Of a stretch of DNA of 64,000 bases, positions 22,450 to 32,249 are shown piece by piece. Source of the DNA: Coptis chinensis (Eukaryota; Streptophyta; Magnoliopsida; Ranunculales; Ranunculaceae); contig CM027382.1 in the NCBI GenBank assembly GCA_015680905.1, positions 9,583,501 to 9,647,500 of the forward strand. The letters run 5' to 3'. Positions within the stretch are counted from its first letter, which is position 1. Each line of letters starts with the position of its first letter. A model generated the notes under the pieces. That model was not told where the DNA came from. It made no database searches and saw only the letters and a list, made by a program, of their open reading frames with translations. The position numbers and the translations under genes are program-made.

Positions 22450-24655
22450 TCCACTACACATAAAACAACAATGTTTTGAGATTAGTTCAATGCATTAGCA
22501 TTTAATTTCTGATTTTCCGTTAAATATTGTTTGAGATTAGTTCATTGCATTTGTATCCAGTTTTTGATTTTCTGTTAATTCATCTTTGATGTTAGTTTAA
22601 TGCAATTACATCCAATTTTTGATTTCCCATTTTTCAATTTTTGTTAATTATTCTTTAAGGTTAGTTCCATGAATTTGCACTTAGTTTTGGATTACACGTT
22701 AATAACTCTATGTTATGAGGTTAGATCAATGCATTTGCATCCAGTTTCCTATTTCAAGTTAATTATCATTTGAGTTTAATTAGTTCAATGCATTTGTATC
22801 CAGTTTTCGATTTCCCGTTAATTATTTTTTAGGTTAGTTTAATGCATTTGCATCTAGTTTTCAATTTCCAGTTAATTATTCTTTGACGTTAGTTTGATGC
22901 ATTCACATCCAGTTTTCAATTATACCTGAATGATTCTTTGAGATTAGTTTCATGCATTGGTATCCTGATTCCGATTTGTCGTTAATTATTCCTTGAGGTT
23001 AGTTCCATTTAATTGCATCCAGTTTCTGTTTTCCTGTTAATTATTCTTTAAAGTTAGTTTCTTGCAGTTGCATCCAGTTTTCAATTTTATGTTAATTATT
23101 CTTTGAGATTAGTTTGATGCGGTTGCATCCACTTTCCGATTTTATGTTAATTTTTCTTTGGGGTTAGTTTGATGCAGTTTCATGTTGTTTCCGATTACCC
23201 GTTAATTATTCTTTGAGGTTAGTTTGATACATTTGTATCCAGTTTTCGAGTTCCCGTTAACTATTGTTTGAGATTTCTTGAATGCATTTGCATCCAGTTT
23301 CCGATTGTCTGTTAATTATTCTTTGAAGTTAATTAGTTCAATGCACTTGTATCCAGTTCCTGGTTTCATGTTAATTGTTCTTTGAGGTTAGTTCATTGCA
23401 GTGTTACATTCAGTTTCGATTTCCCGTTAATTATTCTATGAGGTTAGTTCATTGCAATGTTGTATCTAGTTTTCGATTTACCGTTAATTATTATTTGAGG
23501 TTAGTTCATTACATTTGCATCCAGTTTTCAATTTTCATCCCACTAATTATTTTTTGAGATTAGCTCAATACATTTGTATCAAGTTTTTATTTCTCATTAA
23601 TTATTCTTTGAGGTTAGTCGATGCATTTGCATCCGATTTCCGATTTCTCATTAATTATTCTTTGAGGTTAGTTAGCTGGATTTGTATCCAGTTTTCGATG
23701 TCATGTTAATTATTCTTTGGTTGAATGCAGTTGCATCCAGCTTCTAATTTTCCGTTAATTATTCTTTGAGGTTAGTTAAATTCATTTGGATCCAGTTTCC
23801 AATTTCACATCAATTATTCTTTGAGGATAGTTTGATACATTTGCATCCAATTTTTTTATTTCCCGTTAATTATTTCTTTGAGGTTAGTTTATGCAGTTGC
23901 ATCTAATTTTTGATTTCCCGTTAATTATTTTTTGATGTTAGTTCAATGCATTTTTATCCAGTTTTTTATTTCTTGTTAACTTTTCTTTAGCGTTAGTTCA
24001 ATACAGTTGCATCCAGTTTCCAATTTTCCACTAATTATTCTTTGAGGTTAGTTCAATGTATTTGCATCAAATTTTTTGATTTCGTTAACTATTTTTTGAG
24101 GTTAGTTCAATGCAATTTTGCATCAAGTTTCGATTTTCCATTAATATTCTTTGAGATTTCTTCAATGCATTTAATCAATTTCCAATTTTCCATTAATATT
24201 TTTGACTGGTTCAATTTTGCATCAATGATTTTGCATTAATAACTCTTTGAGATTAGTTCGATGCATTTACATCTAGTCTCCTATTTCCAGTTACCCTTTA
24301 ATTATTCTTTGACGTTAGTTCATTGCAGTGTTGCATCTAGTCTCCGATTTCCCGTTAATTATTCTTTGAGGTTAGTTTGATGCACTCACATCCATTTTCC
24401 GGTTACCCATTAATTTTTTTTTGAGGTTTGTTCAATGCAGTGTTGCATCCATTTTCCTATTTCCCATTAATTATTCTGAGTTAGTTCAATGCAGTGTTGC
24501 ATCCATTTTCCGATTTCTCTTTAATTATTCTTTGAGCTTAGTTTAATGTCGTTGCATCCAACTTGTGATTTCTCATTATTATCCTATTTCCCGTTAATTA
24601 TTCTTTGGGTTGATTCAATGCATTTATGTCTAGTTTCTGATTTTCTGATAATTAT
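22450..24655. repeat. Tandem array of a ~55-bp unit, about 40 copies
   Basis: The unit reads approximately GTTAATTATTCTTTGAGG, then TTAGTTCAATGCATTTGC, then ATCCAGTTTTCGATTTCC. Copies vary in length by a few bases and differ by perhaps 10-25 percent, with no higher-order grouping obvious by eye. The array ends near 24,655 in degraded units. No frame is conserved across units, so it is not a protein repeat. Confidence 0.92.
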
Positions 24656-25148
24656 CAAAGTTGGTGTGTAATACCAACTTCTATTTATCGTTATGTACAA
24701 TCCTCAAAGTAGATAATAAGAATGTTCATCGTTTGCTAATTCATGTTAGCACGTAAAGAACATGAGCACTGATATGTTTATTGATTCAATGACCCTTTAT
24801 CCAAAAAAACTCAGGTACTCCTCTTCATGGTTTAATATTTGAAAACCATCAGAGACAAATGTGGAATGTGGTTCGTGATAGAAGGCAAATAAATACTTAA
24901 TTTACTAATATTGCAATTACAAAAAAAAAAATCACTCTTAATAACATGAAAAATTCAAAACAAACCTATGATAAAAATTTCAATTTTGTTCTACAAAAGA
25001 AATCTATTAATTAGAACTCCATCACAAATTAAAGTGAAGTAAAGTATAAGAAATAGTCGAATTAACACTGAATCACAACATCACTCTATATTAGAAATGA
25101 ATTCAGACTGCAAGACTAACAAAAACAAAAAGTTGGATAAGTTGCCTT
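24656..25148. other. Intergenic, no gene seen
   Basis: AT-rich, no recognised feature. Confidence 0.5.
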
Positions 25149-25391
25149 TTAATATATATCAGTTGCTCTGTAGAGTCCATCATCAATAACTCGGGCATAG
25201 TCAAGCAAGATTTCAATGATATCAATGAATTTACATAGATCTAGATATGGATCAGGCGCAATTTCCGCTAGATAAGCATCAATGAGTCGTCCAACCTTCA
25301 GGACTGAGCCATGACTTGGAGAACCAAGACCTTCAAATTCATACCCAAATGTGATGCTTTTTTTAGATTCTTCATCTTCGATTTGTTGCAA
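25149..25391 (-). pseudogene. NPH3-domain protein fragment
   Basis: The minus-strand frame reads VGRLIDAYLAEIAPDPYLDL, then CKFIDIIEILLDYARVIDDGLYRATDIY. This matches the strongly conserved NPH3 stretch KVGKLIDSYLAEIA followed by 'PDPNLKLSKF...LPDHARVIDDGLYRAIDIYLKAHP'. The stop falls exactly where LKAHP should follow. The BTB domain and the rest are absent, so this is a fragment of about 80 residues out of 550-650. Intact relatives are adaptors for CUL3 ligases in phototropin and auxin-transport signalling. Captured or decayed fragment. Confidence 0.85.
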
Positions 25392-26034
25392 AAGAAACCA
25401 AGTGCTAAGAAATCATTCCTTTTGTAATTGTAAGTGGGACGAAAGTACCAATGAAGTAGCTTAAGGCTAACAAAAATATAGTAAAGCAACGCATATGAAA
25501 GAAAATCAGCATTATATTAGATTAATAGCACACCATAATTTAAGAACATACAAAACAATTAGGTTAGAAAATCAATCAAACGTATCCAACTGGGTCGAAA
25601 AACGCAGTACCGACCGACTTTAACTTTAAGATACATTAAACATTAACTTGTGAACCGAAAAATCGGGAAAACCGACTCCCACAAAATTTAAGAAATATCA
25701 AATATGAATTATGTTGTGTGCCTGAACTTCAATTTTAAGAAAATAAATCAATATGAGCATATTACTCAACTATTATGGTACGTGATCATGGAACCTTTTG
25801 GTTTCCCTCAAGTATCTATATTATCATGTAGGTTTACATCATTTTACTTTAAGTATGTAAGGTTTAAAGTTTTAGATCCACTTACTAATGTTCTTATGGA
25901 ACATACTAAAATATGTGGATAGTATATAGATAGTAGTGACGACTAAAATAAATAACTTAATCTTCTCCCTAGATGAGGAAGTAGACTGAGTTGATAAACA
26001 AGAGTCCATTATTCGCTGCACTTCTTGATTTTGT
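25392..26034. other. Intergenic, no gene seen
   Basis: No further NPH3 exons could be recognised upstream of the fragment on the minus strand. Confidence 0.45.
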
Positions 26035-26150
26035 GTTGTTGGCGGACCCAATTTGGGCGGGCGGGTCGCCCATGCCCATTGTGTCATTGCTTAACTCATA
26101 AACCATACACCCCCCAACCAAATACCAATAAACCGGCAAACCGGCAACCC
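26035..26150. repeat. GC-rich inverted partner of 17,587-17,705
   Basis: Contains CATACACCCCCCAACCAAA, GGCAAACCGGCAA and GGGCGGGTCGCCCATGCCC. The two partners are 8.4 kb apart in opposite orientation and enclose the Harbinger element, the 55-bp array and the NPH3 fragment. Confidence 0.55.
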
Positions 26151-27759
26151 CACAAACCCACACACACTCGATTTCCATTTCGTGATTTCTGCTTCAAACC
26201 CTCGATTTCGCGCTCAACCAAAAACTCACAAACACTCAGAATCATCCCTTCTCTTCAAACACTCGAATAGCATCTCTCACTCGATTTCTAAAGGCAAGAT
26301 CCTAAAAACGCGATTTTTTTTGTTTGTTTGTTTGAATCTTTCTCGAATGTGTATACATTATCTTGTACCTAATTGTTAGTTTCGTGGGATTTCATAATAA
26401 GATAATCCAGTTTGTCGATGGGAATAGTAGGGCCTTGATAAAGTTGTTCAATCACTTTGTGAATATATGTTCTCTGCAATGCTCTGTTCCTATGTTATTT
26501 TAACTTGAAATTATGAAATTATGGTGTAACTCATGAAATTATGAGCAGTAGTTGTAACTCATGAAATTATGGTGTCTAGCTAGAAATTGCTACGTCTGTT
26601 TTTCCACTTCATTCGTGATATGTAGTGGGGTTTGGGCTAGTCTTTATAGGTGGCTTTATGAAAGAGCAAAAGTGATTTCAAAACCGTTGTGGTTGTTGTA
26701 TTTTGCTATATATCGTAACATTTTTAATGCCGGAAGAAATGGCTAGCTTATATTTGTTTGTTAGTTTAATCTTTTGTATTTTTAGTTTCTTCCATCATGT
26801 TAATGGAAAAAGATTTTTGCATTTTTAATCTAATTGGCGTTGCTATGGGTTTGTTTGATATTTGTTTGCTTTATAAACATTTAAGTGGGATTGAATTATT
26901 AATTGAAGATATTTTGTTTGTTTACTTGATTGGATTTATAAGAGATGAATGATTCAAAATAAATAAATCATTAAATCAAGCAATGAAGTTATGAACTTAT
27001 TGTCTCTCCGTTGATATCACTAGATTTTTATTTGAGGCCATATCGATTGAGAATCGCTTTTTGCTTTCCTTAGCAAGGAGAAAGGAAAGAAACCGTTTCT
27101 AAGTTGTTGGCGTCTTTGAAAATATACTACTTATATAGCTCGTTTTGGTAAGCGTTCTATCTTTCTATTTTTTTTTTTTTTTTTTTTTATATATATATAA
27201 TGTTATGTTTGATTCAATTCTTTTGAATTCTAGACACCCATTTTGTACATGCAAATCATAGTAGGAGTGTGACGCTTAACTAAACTAATTAAGATCCCGA
27301 CTACCTACCGCCCCTACCACAGTACTCTCTCGTGCATGGTCGTAAGGCTTCTTTCCAACTAAGAATTTGCCATGAAGATCATGCAAGTACAAAAGATTAA
27401 AAGTTTTTGACATTTTAGTTTATGTTGGACGTCCTAAACTAGCAAGAGAGACACCAAAATTCATTAATGTGTATCGCCGACACTGTACTTACCTCAAACT
27501 CAAGACCACGTGGCTGCATTTAACTTGCATTTATGCCATATGCTCGAATCCAACTTAATAACTGATAGCAATTTTTCTATAATGCCTCTTGCTATATATG
27601 TGCAAAGTAAATGCATTCGACTCTACAGTTTTCTCTGGCTTCTTGATCTTGATGTGTTATGTATACAACTGTGACTTTAATAGCTTCTACACTCAGTTCA
27701 TATTCATTAGTTTTTGAGTTAGAGACTTAAGATCGAGTATCGACAGTTGTTCCCCTTTG
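26151..27759. other. Intergenic, no gene seen
   Basis: A C-rich stretch to about 26,290 resembles a plant 5' leader. A T tract with ATATAT follows at about 27,168-27,200. No coding region could be supported. Confidence 0.4.
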
Positions 27760-28428
27760 ATGTTGGTCTTTCTTCGTTCCTCCACTCGTGAGATTATGGC
27801 CCTTTCATTTTCCCCATCGAGCTTTAGCTCTTATATTGTCTTTCTCTTATGCCGCGTCGACTATTTTCGTTTTACAAATGTGCTTCTTTTTTCGATGTTC
27901 ATTATCTCCATGGCGACTTTAAAGTTTTATATGAGTCGTTCTCACAAAGTTTTCCTAGTTGATTTCGCATGCTACAAACCTAGAAATGCATTGAAATGTA
28001 GCTACGAGACCTTCATGAATCAACTAAAACTGTTGGGGGTATTTTCAGAAGAAAGTTTGCGGTTTAAGAAGAATATCTTGAATAAATCTGGGTTGGGAGA
28101 GTCAATATACTTACCTTAGGCATTCATGAGGTCACCACCAAATCCATATCCATGCATGGAGGATGCAAGAAAAGAAGCAAAAACTATTTTATTTGGAGTC
28201 ATAGATGAACTTTTGACAAAAACAAGAGTGAAGGCTAGCGAAATTGGGATTCTAGTAGTGAATAGCAGCCTATTTACTCCTACTCCTTCCCTGTGTTCTC
28301 TGATAATAAATCACTACAATTTCAAGATTAATATTTTGAGCTATAATCTTGGTGGGATGGGCTGTAGTGCTGCTCTTATATTTGTAGTAGACCTTGCCAA
28401 GAATCTCCTAAAAGTAGGTTCCCTTTGA
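27760..28428 (+). pseudogene. 3-ketoacyl-CoA synthase (KCS) fragment, in-frame stop
   Basis: After a hydrophobic N-terminal part (two membrane-like segments), the frame reads VFLVDFACYKP, the standard start of the KCS catalytic domain, then SYETFMNQLKLLGVFSEES, SGLGESIYLP, a TAG at 28,117, and directly, in the same frame, [20 protein letters not shown]. It continues [17 protein letters not shown] and [11 protein letters not shown], which contains the active-site Cys. Coding stops at 28,428, so the later catalytic His and Asn and the C-terminal half (about 250 residues) are missing. Intact enzymes make very-long-chain fatty acids in the ER. A single Glu-to-stop change plus loss of the 3' half make it non-functional. 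Confidence 0.9.
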
Positions 28429-28803
28429 ATTTTTCTTTTTGTTTAAGAATTCCTCTTAATCGTGAAGCCATCATCATGCATTCATGCATGAGAGGGATAT
28501 TGTTGTCACAATTGTGCTTCCATGCTTGGTGCCGGCTTACCGGCTATATGAAATTATGGAACAAATAAGTATAGTGAACGAACACTTATATTGGTTGAAT
28601 TAGATTGGGTTTTTTTTTTTTTTTTTCTTAATGTGTGGAGGGGGGATTTAATAGAGGAGTATAGTTTGCTTAGGTAGCATGCACACCTTAGATATAGATT
28701 GGCATGCACACCGCCTTATTTCATTCTTTGTTTTTTCACGTTGGTATTGCAACAATTTGAATTAGTTGAATGTCATATTTTTAACTCCTATTTATTTTGT
28801 AGC
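28429..28803. other. Spacer before the PMD gene
   Basis: A T tract at 28,608-28,627; the last 20 bases (…TATTTTGTAGCA) are shared with the PMD copy at 15.6 kb and end in AG near the ATG, so an upstream untranslated exon is possible. Confidence 0.4.
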
Positions 28804-31267
28804 AATGCCTCGAACAAAGAATGTGAATGTAAAGACTGTAGCAAAAAGTGTTGTCATGGATGCTAAGAAGTTGTTAGGTGGGGGGAGTAGTAGTTCGGGT
28901 CGTGAGGAGCCTGAGAAAAAGAGAGAAAGGGCAACAACCACCTCGGCATCAATCCGTAGAGAGGATCGGAAAGCGGATGATCTCAGTAATGTAGTAAGTG
29001 GTGTAGAGTTAGGAAATCAAAATAGAAGAAAAGCGGACAGTTCTGAGTGATGTAGATGTAGATGTAGATGTAGATGTAGATTTACATTTACATTTAGATG
29101 TAGATATAGATGATGTAAATATGGATCGTGGGAAGAGTGTAGCTGTAGGTGATGGTGAAGAAGATGATAGTGAAGAAGATGACGAAGAGGGTGTTGATGA
29201 TGCAGAAAAGGAGGACGCGGAGGAGGAGGAGGATGACGAGGAAGTCCCTGAAGTCCCTATACCTGTACCTCCTGTGAATATTGTGAGAAAGTCCAACAAT
29301 GACTTGGAGTTCCAGAGAGGTGTTTATGGAGGTGGCCCTCGTGTGTCACATCTGTTATATGACTATCACGGTTGCACGTGGGTTTGCGATATTTGGGGGG
29401 GGTAATATTATTATATATTGTCTATTAGTATTTAAATTTTGTATTCTGAAACCTTGTGCATACATTAATACTGAGTTTTTTTGTTGTTTTAGGTGAAGCG
29501 AGGGTGTTGAAGTGTCATGGGAACCTAAACAAGTTGGTACAATGGGATATCGTCGGAAAGTGTTCAGACTGTTCTAATTTTCATGTGGAGCTTCAAAGGA
29601 CCGCTTATGTGCTCTGGTCTTGGGTGTATATAGGCATTAGGATCCTGTGTTGGTCTCTGCGTTTGTGGAGAGGTGGCATCCAGAGACCAACACGTTTCAT
29701 ATGCCGTGGGGCAAGACGACAATCACGTTGGACAATGTTTCCCAACTCTTAGGAGTTCCGATCAGAGGCAAAGCAGTGACTGGGGACACTGATTTGACCC
29801 TGGAACAGACAAAAAAACTCCTCCACCAAGGTCTTGGCATACCCATGGACAAGATAGATGCGGAGATGAAATCCAATAAGTTCACTTCCAAAGTTAGGAT
29901 GGATTTCTTGATGAAGCAGTTTGCTGGGAAGGTAACGGATGAAAATTTACGGGATGAAAATGGGATTGTTGTGAAGAAGGCGTCAACCCAAAAAGAGTTG
30001 CGGTTTGCTGTGAGAGCTTATTTGTTGTTTTCCTTTGGATGTACCGCCTTCACCGACATGTCTGGAACTGCAGTTCCCATTTGTTATCTGAGACTGCTTA
30101 TGAAATTTGCCAAGATCAGAGACTACGTGGGGTGCAGCCTTACTGGCTTACTTGTACAGGGGTCTTGGGACTGCCACAAGTGCCAAGGTGAAGGGTGTTT
30201 CAGGCTATTTCACTCTCCTACATGTATTAGTTTTTTTGTTTTTCTTTTCAATGTCAATTTTATCTACCTATTACAATATTAACTGGGTGTCTATGTTAAT
30301 CTAGGCATGGATTTATGAGTACTTCCCGGTATTCAGGCCATTCCCAAACGAGGACTATCAGTTGAGTATGTCGCGTAGTCATAGGTACTCAGTTACTCAG
30401 TCTTTTTATGCTAGCACAACAGCTGCATTGAAGCATACCCGAGCGATGATTGATAATATGACTTGTACCGATGTAAGCATTTTTGTATGTAAATAGTTTT
30501 ATTTATTAATTGATATTATTAGTATGTGGTTAATGATTAATTTCCTCGATCATATGCTATTTGACAGGTTGAATGGTATCCCTATGCTAAAGTCCGAGCT
30601 ATACGGCCGGTGGATGAAATAGCATTTTTCGAGGGATTTATATGCTTTCTTGATAATGTCGAGCAATACAATGTTTCGAGGGTTGTGCGTCAGTTGGGTC
30701 ATATGCAGTTTGTACCTTCAGATCTCCCAAGACCAAAGACCTCGACGTGAACTACTTCGGATGCGGGTACGATGTGAAAATTAATATTGTGTCTTCCTAC
30801 TGGAGTAAATGGCAGAATCACTTGATACAACTTGAACATCGAGGACCCATTCCGTCTTATCCATGGGAGTGTGTTAGTAGATACATGAGTTGGTACGAAA
30901 ACAATAGTCATATTCGAATGATAAACCCTGATCATCTTAATCACTACTTCCTACAGAGTCTTCCATATCATAATCTAGTGAGTTAATACTTTACAACGTT
31001 AGTTTTTTTTTTTTTTTTTTTTTTTTTTTGGTATTTTATAAATGTAAATGTATATACTAATGTAGTTTTTCATTTTAATTTTGACAGCACCCCGTCGTCG
31101 ATGAAATTTCTCGTTTGCTCAATCAAGGCCTGCAATTGGGTGGGACTGCGATTCCAGACGATGCACGGAACGAGTTCATGGAGGCATACAATTTGACCCG
31201 AGTGCAAGTTCATTGGCGGATGATATCGTTAAGGAGCATTGGATTTAGCAATGTTGAGTTTGGTTAG
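28804..31267 (+). pseudogene. Plant mobile domain (PMD, MAIN-like) gene, five exons
   Basis: Exons by GT-AG: 28,804-~29,401, ~29,493-~30,221, ~30,305-30,473, ~30,569-30,977, ~31,088-31,267. The N-terminus (MPRTKNVNVKTVAKS) is basic; an Asp/Glu-rich region follows, then PVPPVNIVRKSNNDLEF. The PMD core starts FVERWHPETNTFHMPWGKTTITL, SQLLGVPIRGKAVTGDTDL, then RAYLLFSFGCTAF, LRLLMKFAKIRDY and, in exon 4, VEWYPYAKVRAIRP with GFICFLDNVEQYNVSRVVRQLG. Exon 5 ends EFMEAYNLTRVQVHWRM. All parts of a MAIN-like PMD are present. The reading frame is interrupted in the N-terminal Asp-repeat region and near the start of exon 2, so it is probably inactive, but the C-terminal exons look clean. Its truncated sister is at 14,591-15,625 (-). 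The next feature downstream is a Mutator-like element, in keeping with the frequent link between PMD genes and transposons. Confidence 0.82.
29044..29108. repeat. GATGTA hexamer repeat inside PMD gene
   Basis: Several GATGTA/GATTTA units encode an Asp-Val/Leu repeat in one frame. The sister copy (15,340-15,400) has a shorter tract, so this is a variable microsatellite within a coding region. Confidence 0.8.
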
Positions 31268-31739
31268 TTTAAGGTTTAGTGTGTTGAGCATTGGCAGTCT
31301 TGTTGGAAGTCTTGTTGGAAATGTGTTATAGAGCCAATCTTTTATATTCTGTAGCTTACCTCTTTTTATCTTGTGTTGGAAGAGAATGATGTAACTTACT
31401 CTTGATGGTTATGCTAAACTAAGTTCTAATTATTTACTGGTTATTTATGTGAATGGTTTGTTTGTCAGTTCTCAATCTTATGTGTGCATGCTAGTGTTTA
31501 GTTTCCTCATAGAGTTCTGAAAATTTCTTCAAGGATGGCAGTGATTTGTTCATCACTGAATTGAACTCTTGGGTTTACAGAGATTACCAGAGATGACATT
31601 TATTTTGTGTTGAGTCCTCCGTCTTTGTTCTTGTCAAACTTTTGGAATATCTTCTTCACTTTCTCCACTCTCATTTCTCTTATGCCATGTATAAAACATT
31701 GATAAATTGCCAAAACACGAAACATCTATTTTTTTGCCT
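31268..31739. other. 3' side of PMD gene, no gene seen
   Basis: AT-rich 3' sequence; no coding region or clear element end. Confidence 0.45.
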
Positions 31740-32115
31740 CTTGAACGGTATGGCCACACCATTTGGGACTAACAAAGAAGTCATTTTTTCCAAGTTTTAG
31801 TCTCAAACGACATGGCCACACCGTGTGGCACACCGTTCAAGTGGCAAAAACATCAAACGGTGTGGCCATGTCGTTTGAGACCTAGTCCAAACGGTGTGGC
31901 CACACACTTCAAGCGGTGTCAAGTTGGCAACAAAAACAGAGACAAGTCATTTTTTCAAGTTCAAATCTCAAATAACATGGCCACACCGTTTGGGACCTAG
32001 TCCAAACGGTGTGGCCATGTCGTTTCAGACTAACTCCAAACGGTGTGGCCACACTGTTTAAGTGGTCAAAAAACAGATAACTCATTTTTTCCAAGTTCAA
32101 ATCCCAAAAGTCATT
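31740..32115. repeat. Left palindromic array of Mutator-like element
   Basis: About seven degenerate copies of palindromic ACGGTGTGGCCACACCGT or its AAACGACATGGCCACACCG variant, with spacer CATTTTTTCCAAGTTCAAAT. The array is mirrored at 35,235-35,760, and the transposase lies between them. Confidence 0.85.
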
Positions 32116-32249
32116 TTTTCCAAAATCAAACAAACATACATACATCCATACAATTAATTCGACAAAAAAATACCATCAAATTTAAGAAAATTATATCAAA
32201 AACCAAATTACAATTCCAACCACATGAACATTAATTACATAGACTTATT

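Noticed and set aside
22450-24655. Protein-coding repeat (frames at 23,375-24,239)
   Set aside because: Unit length varies and is not a multiple of three throughout, and stops occur in every frame.
29009-29299. Ser-rich minus-strand frame across the PMD N-terminus
   Set aside because: It is the antisense shadow of the Asp/Glu-rich tract of the PMD gene.
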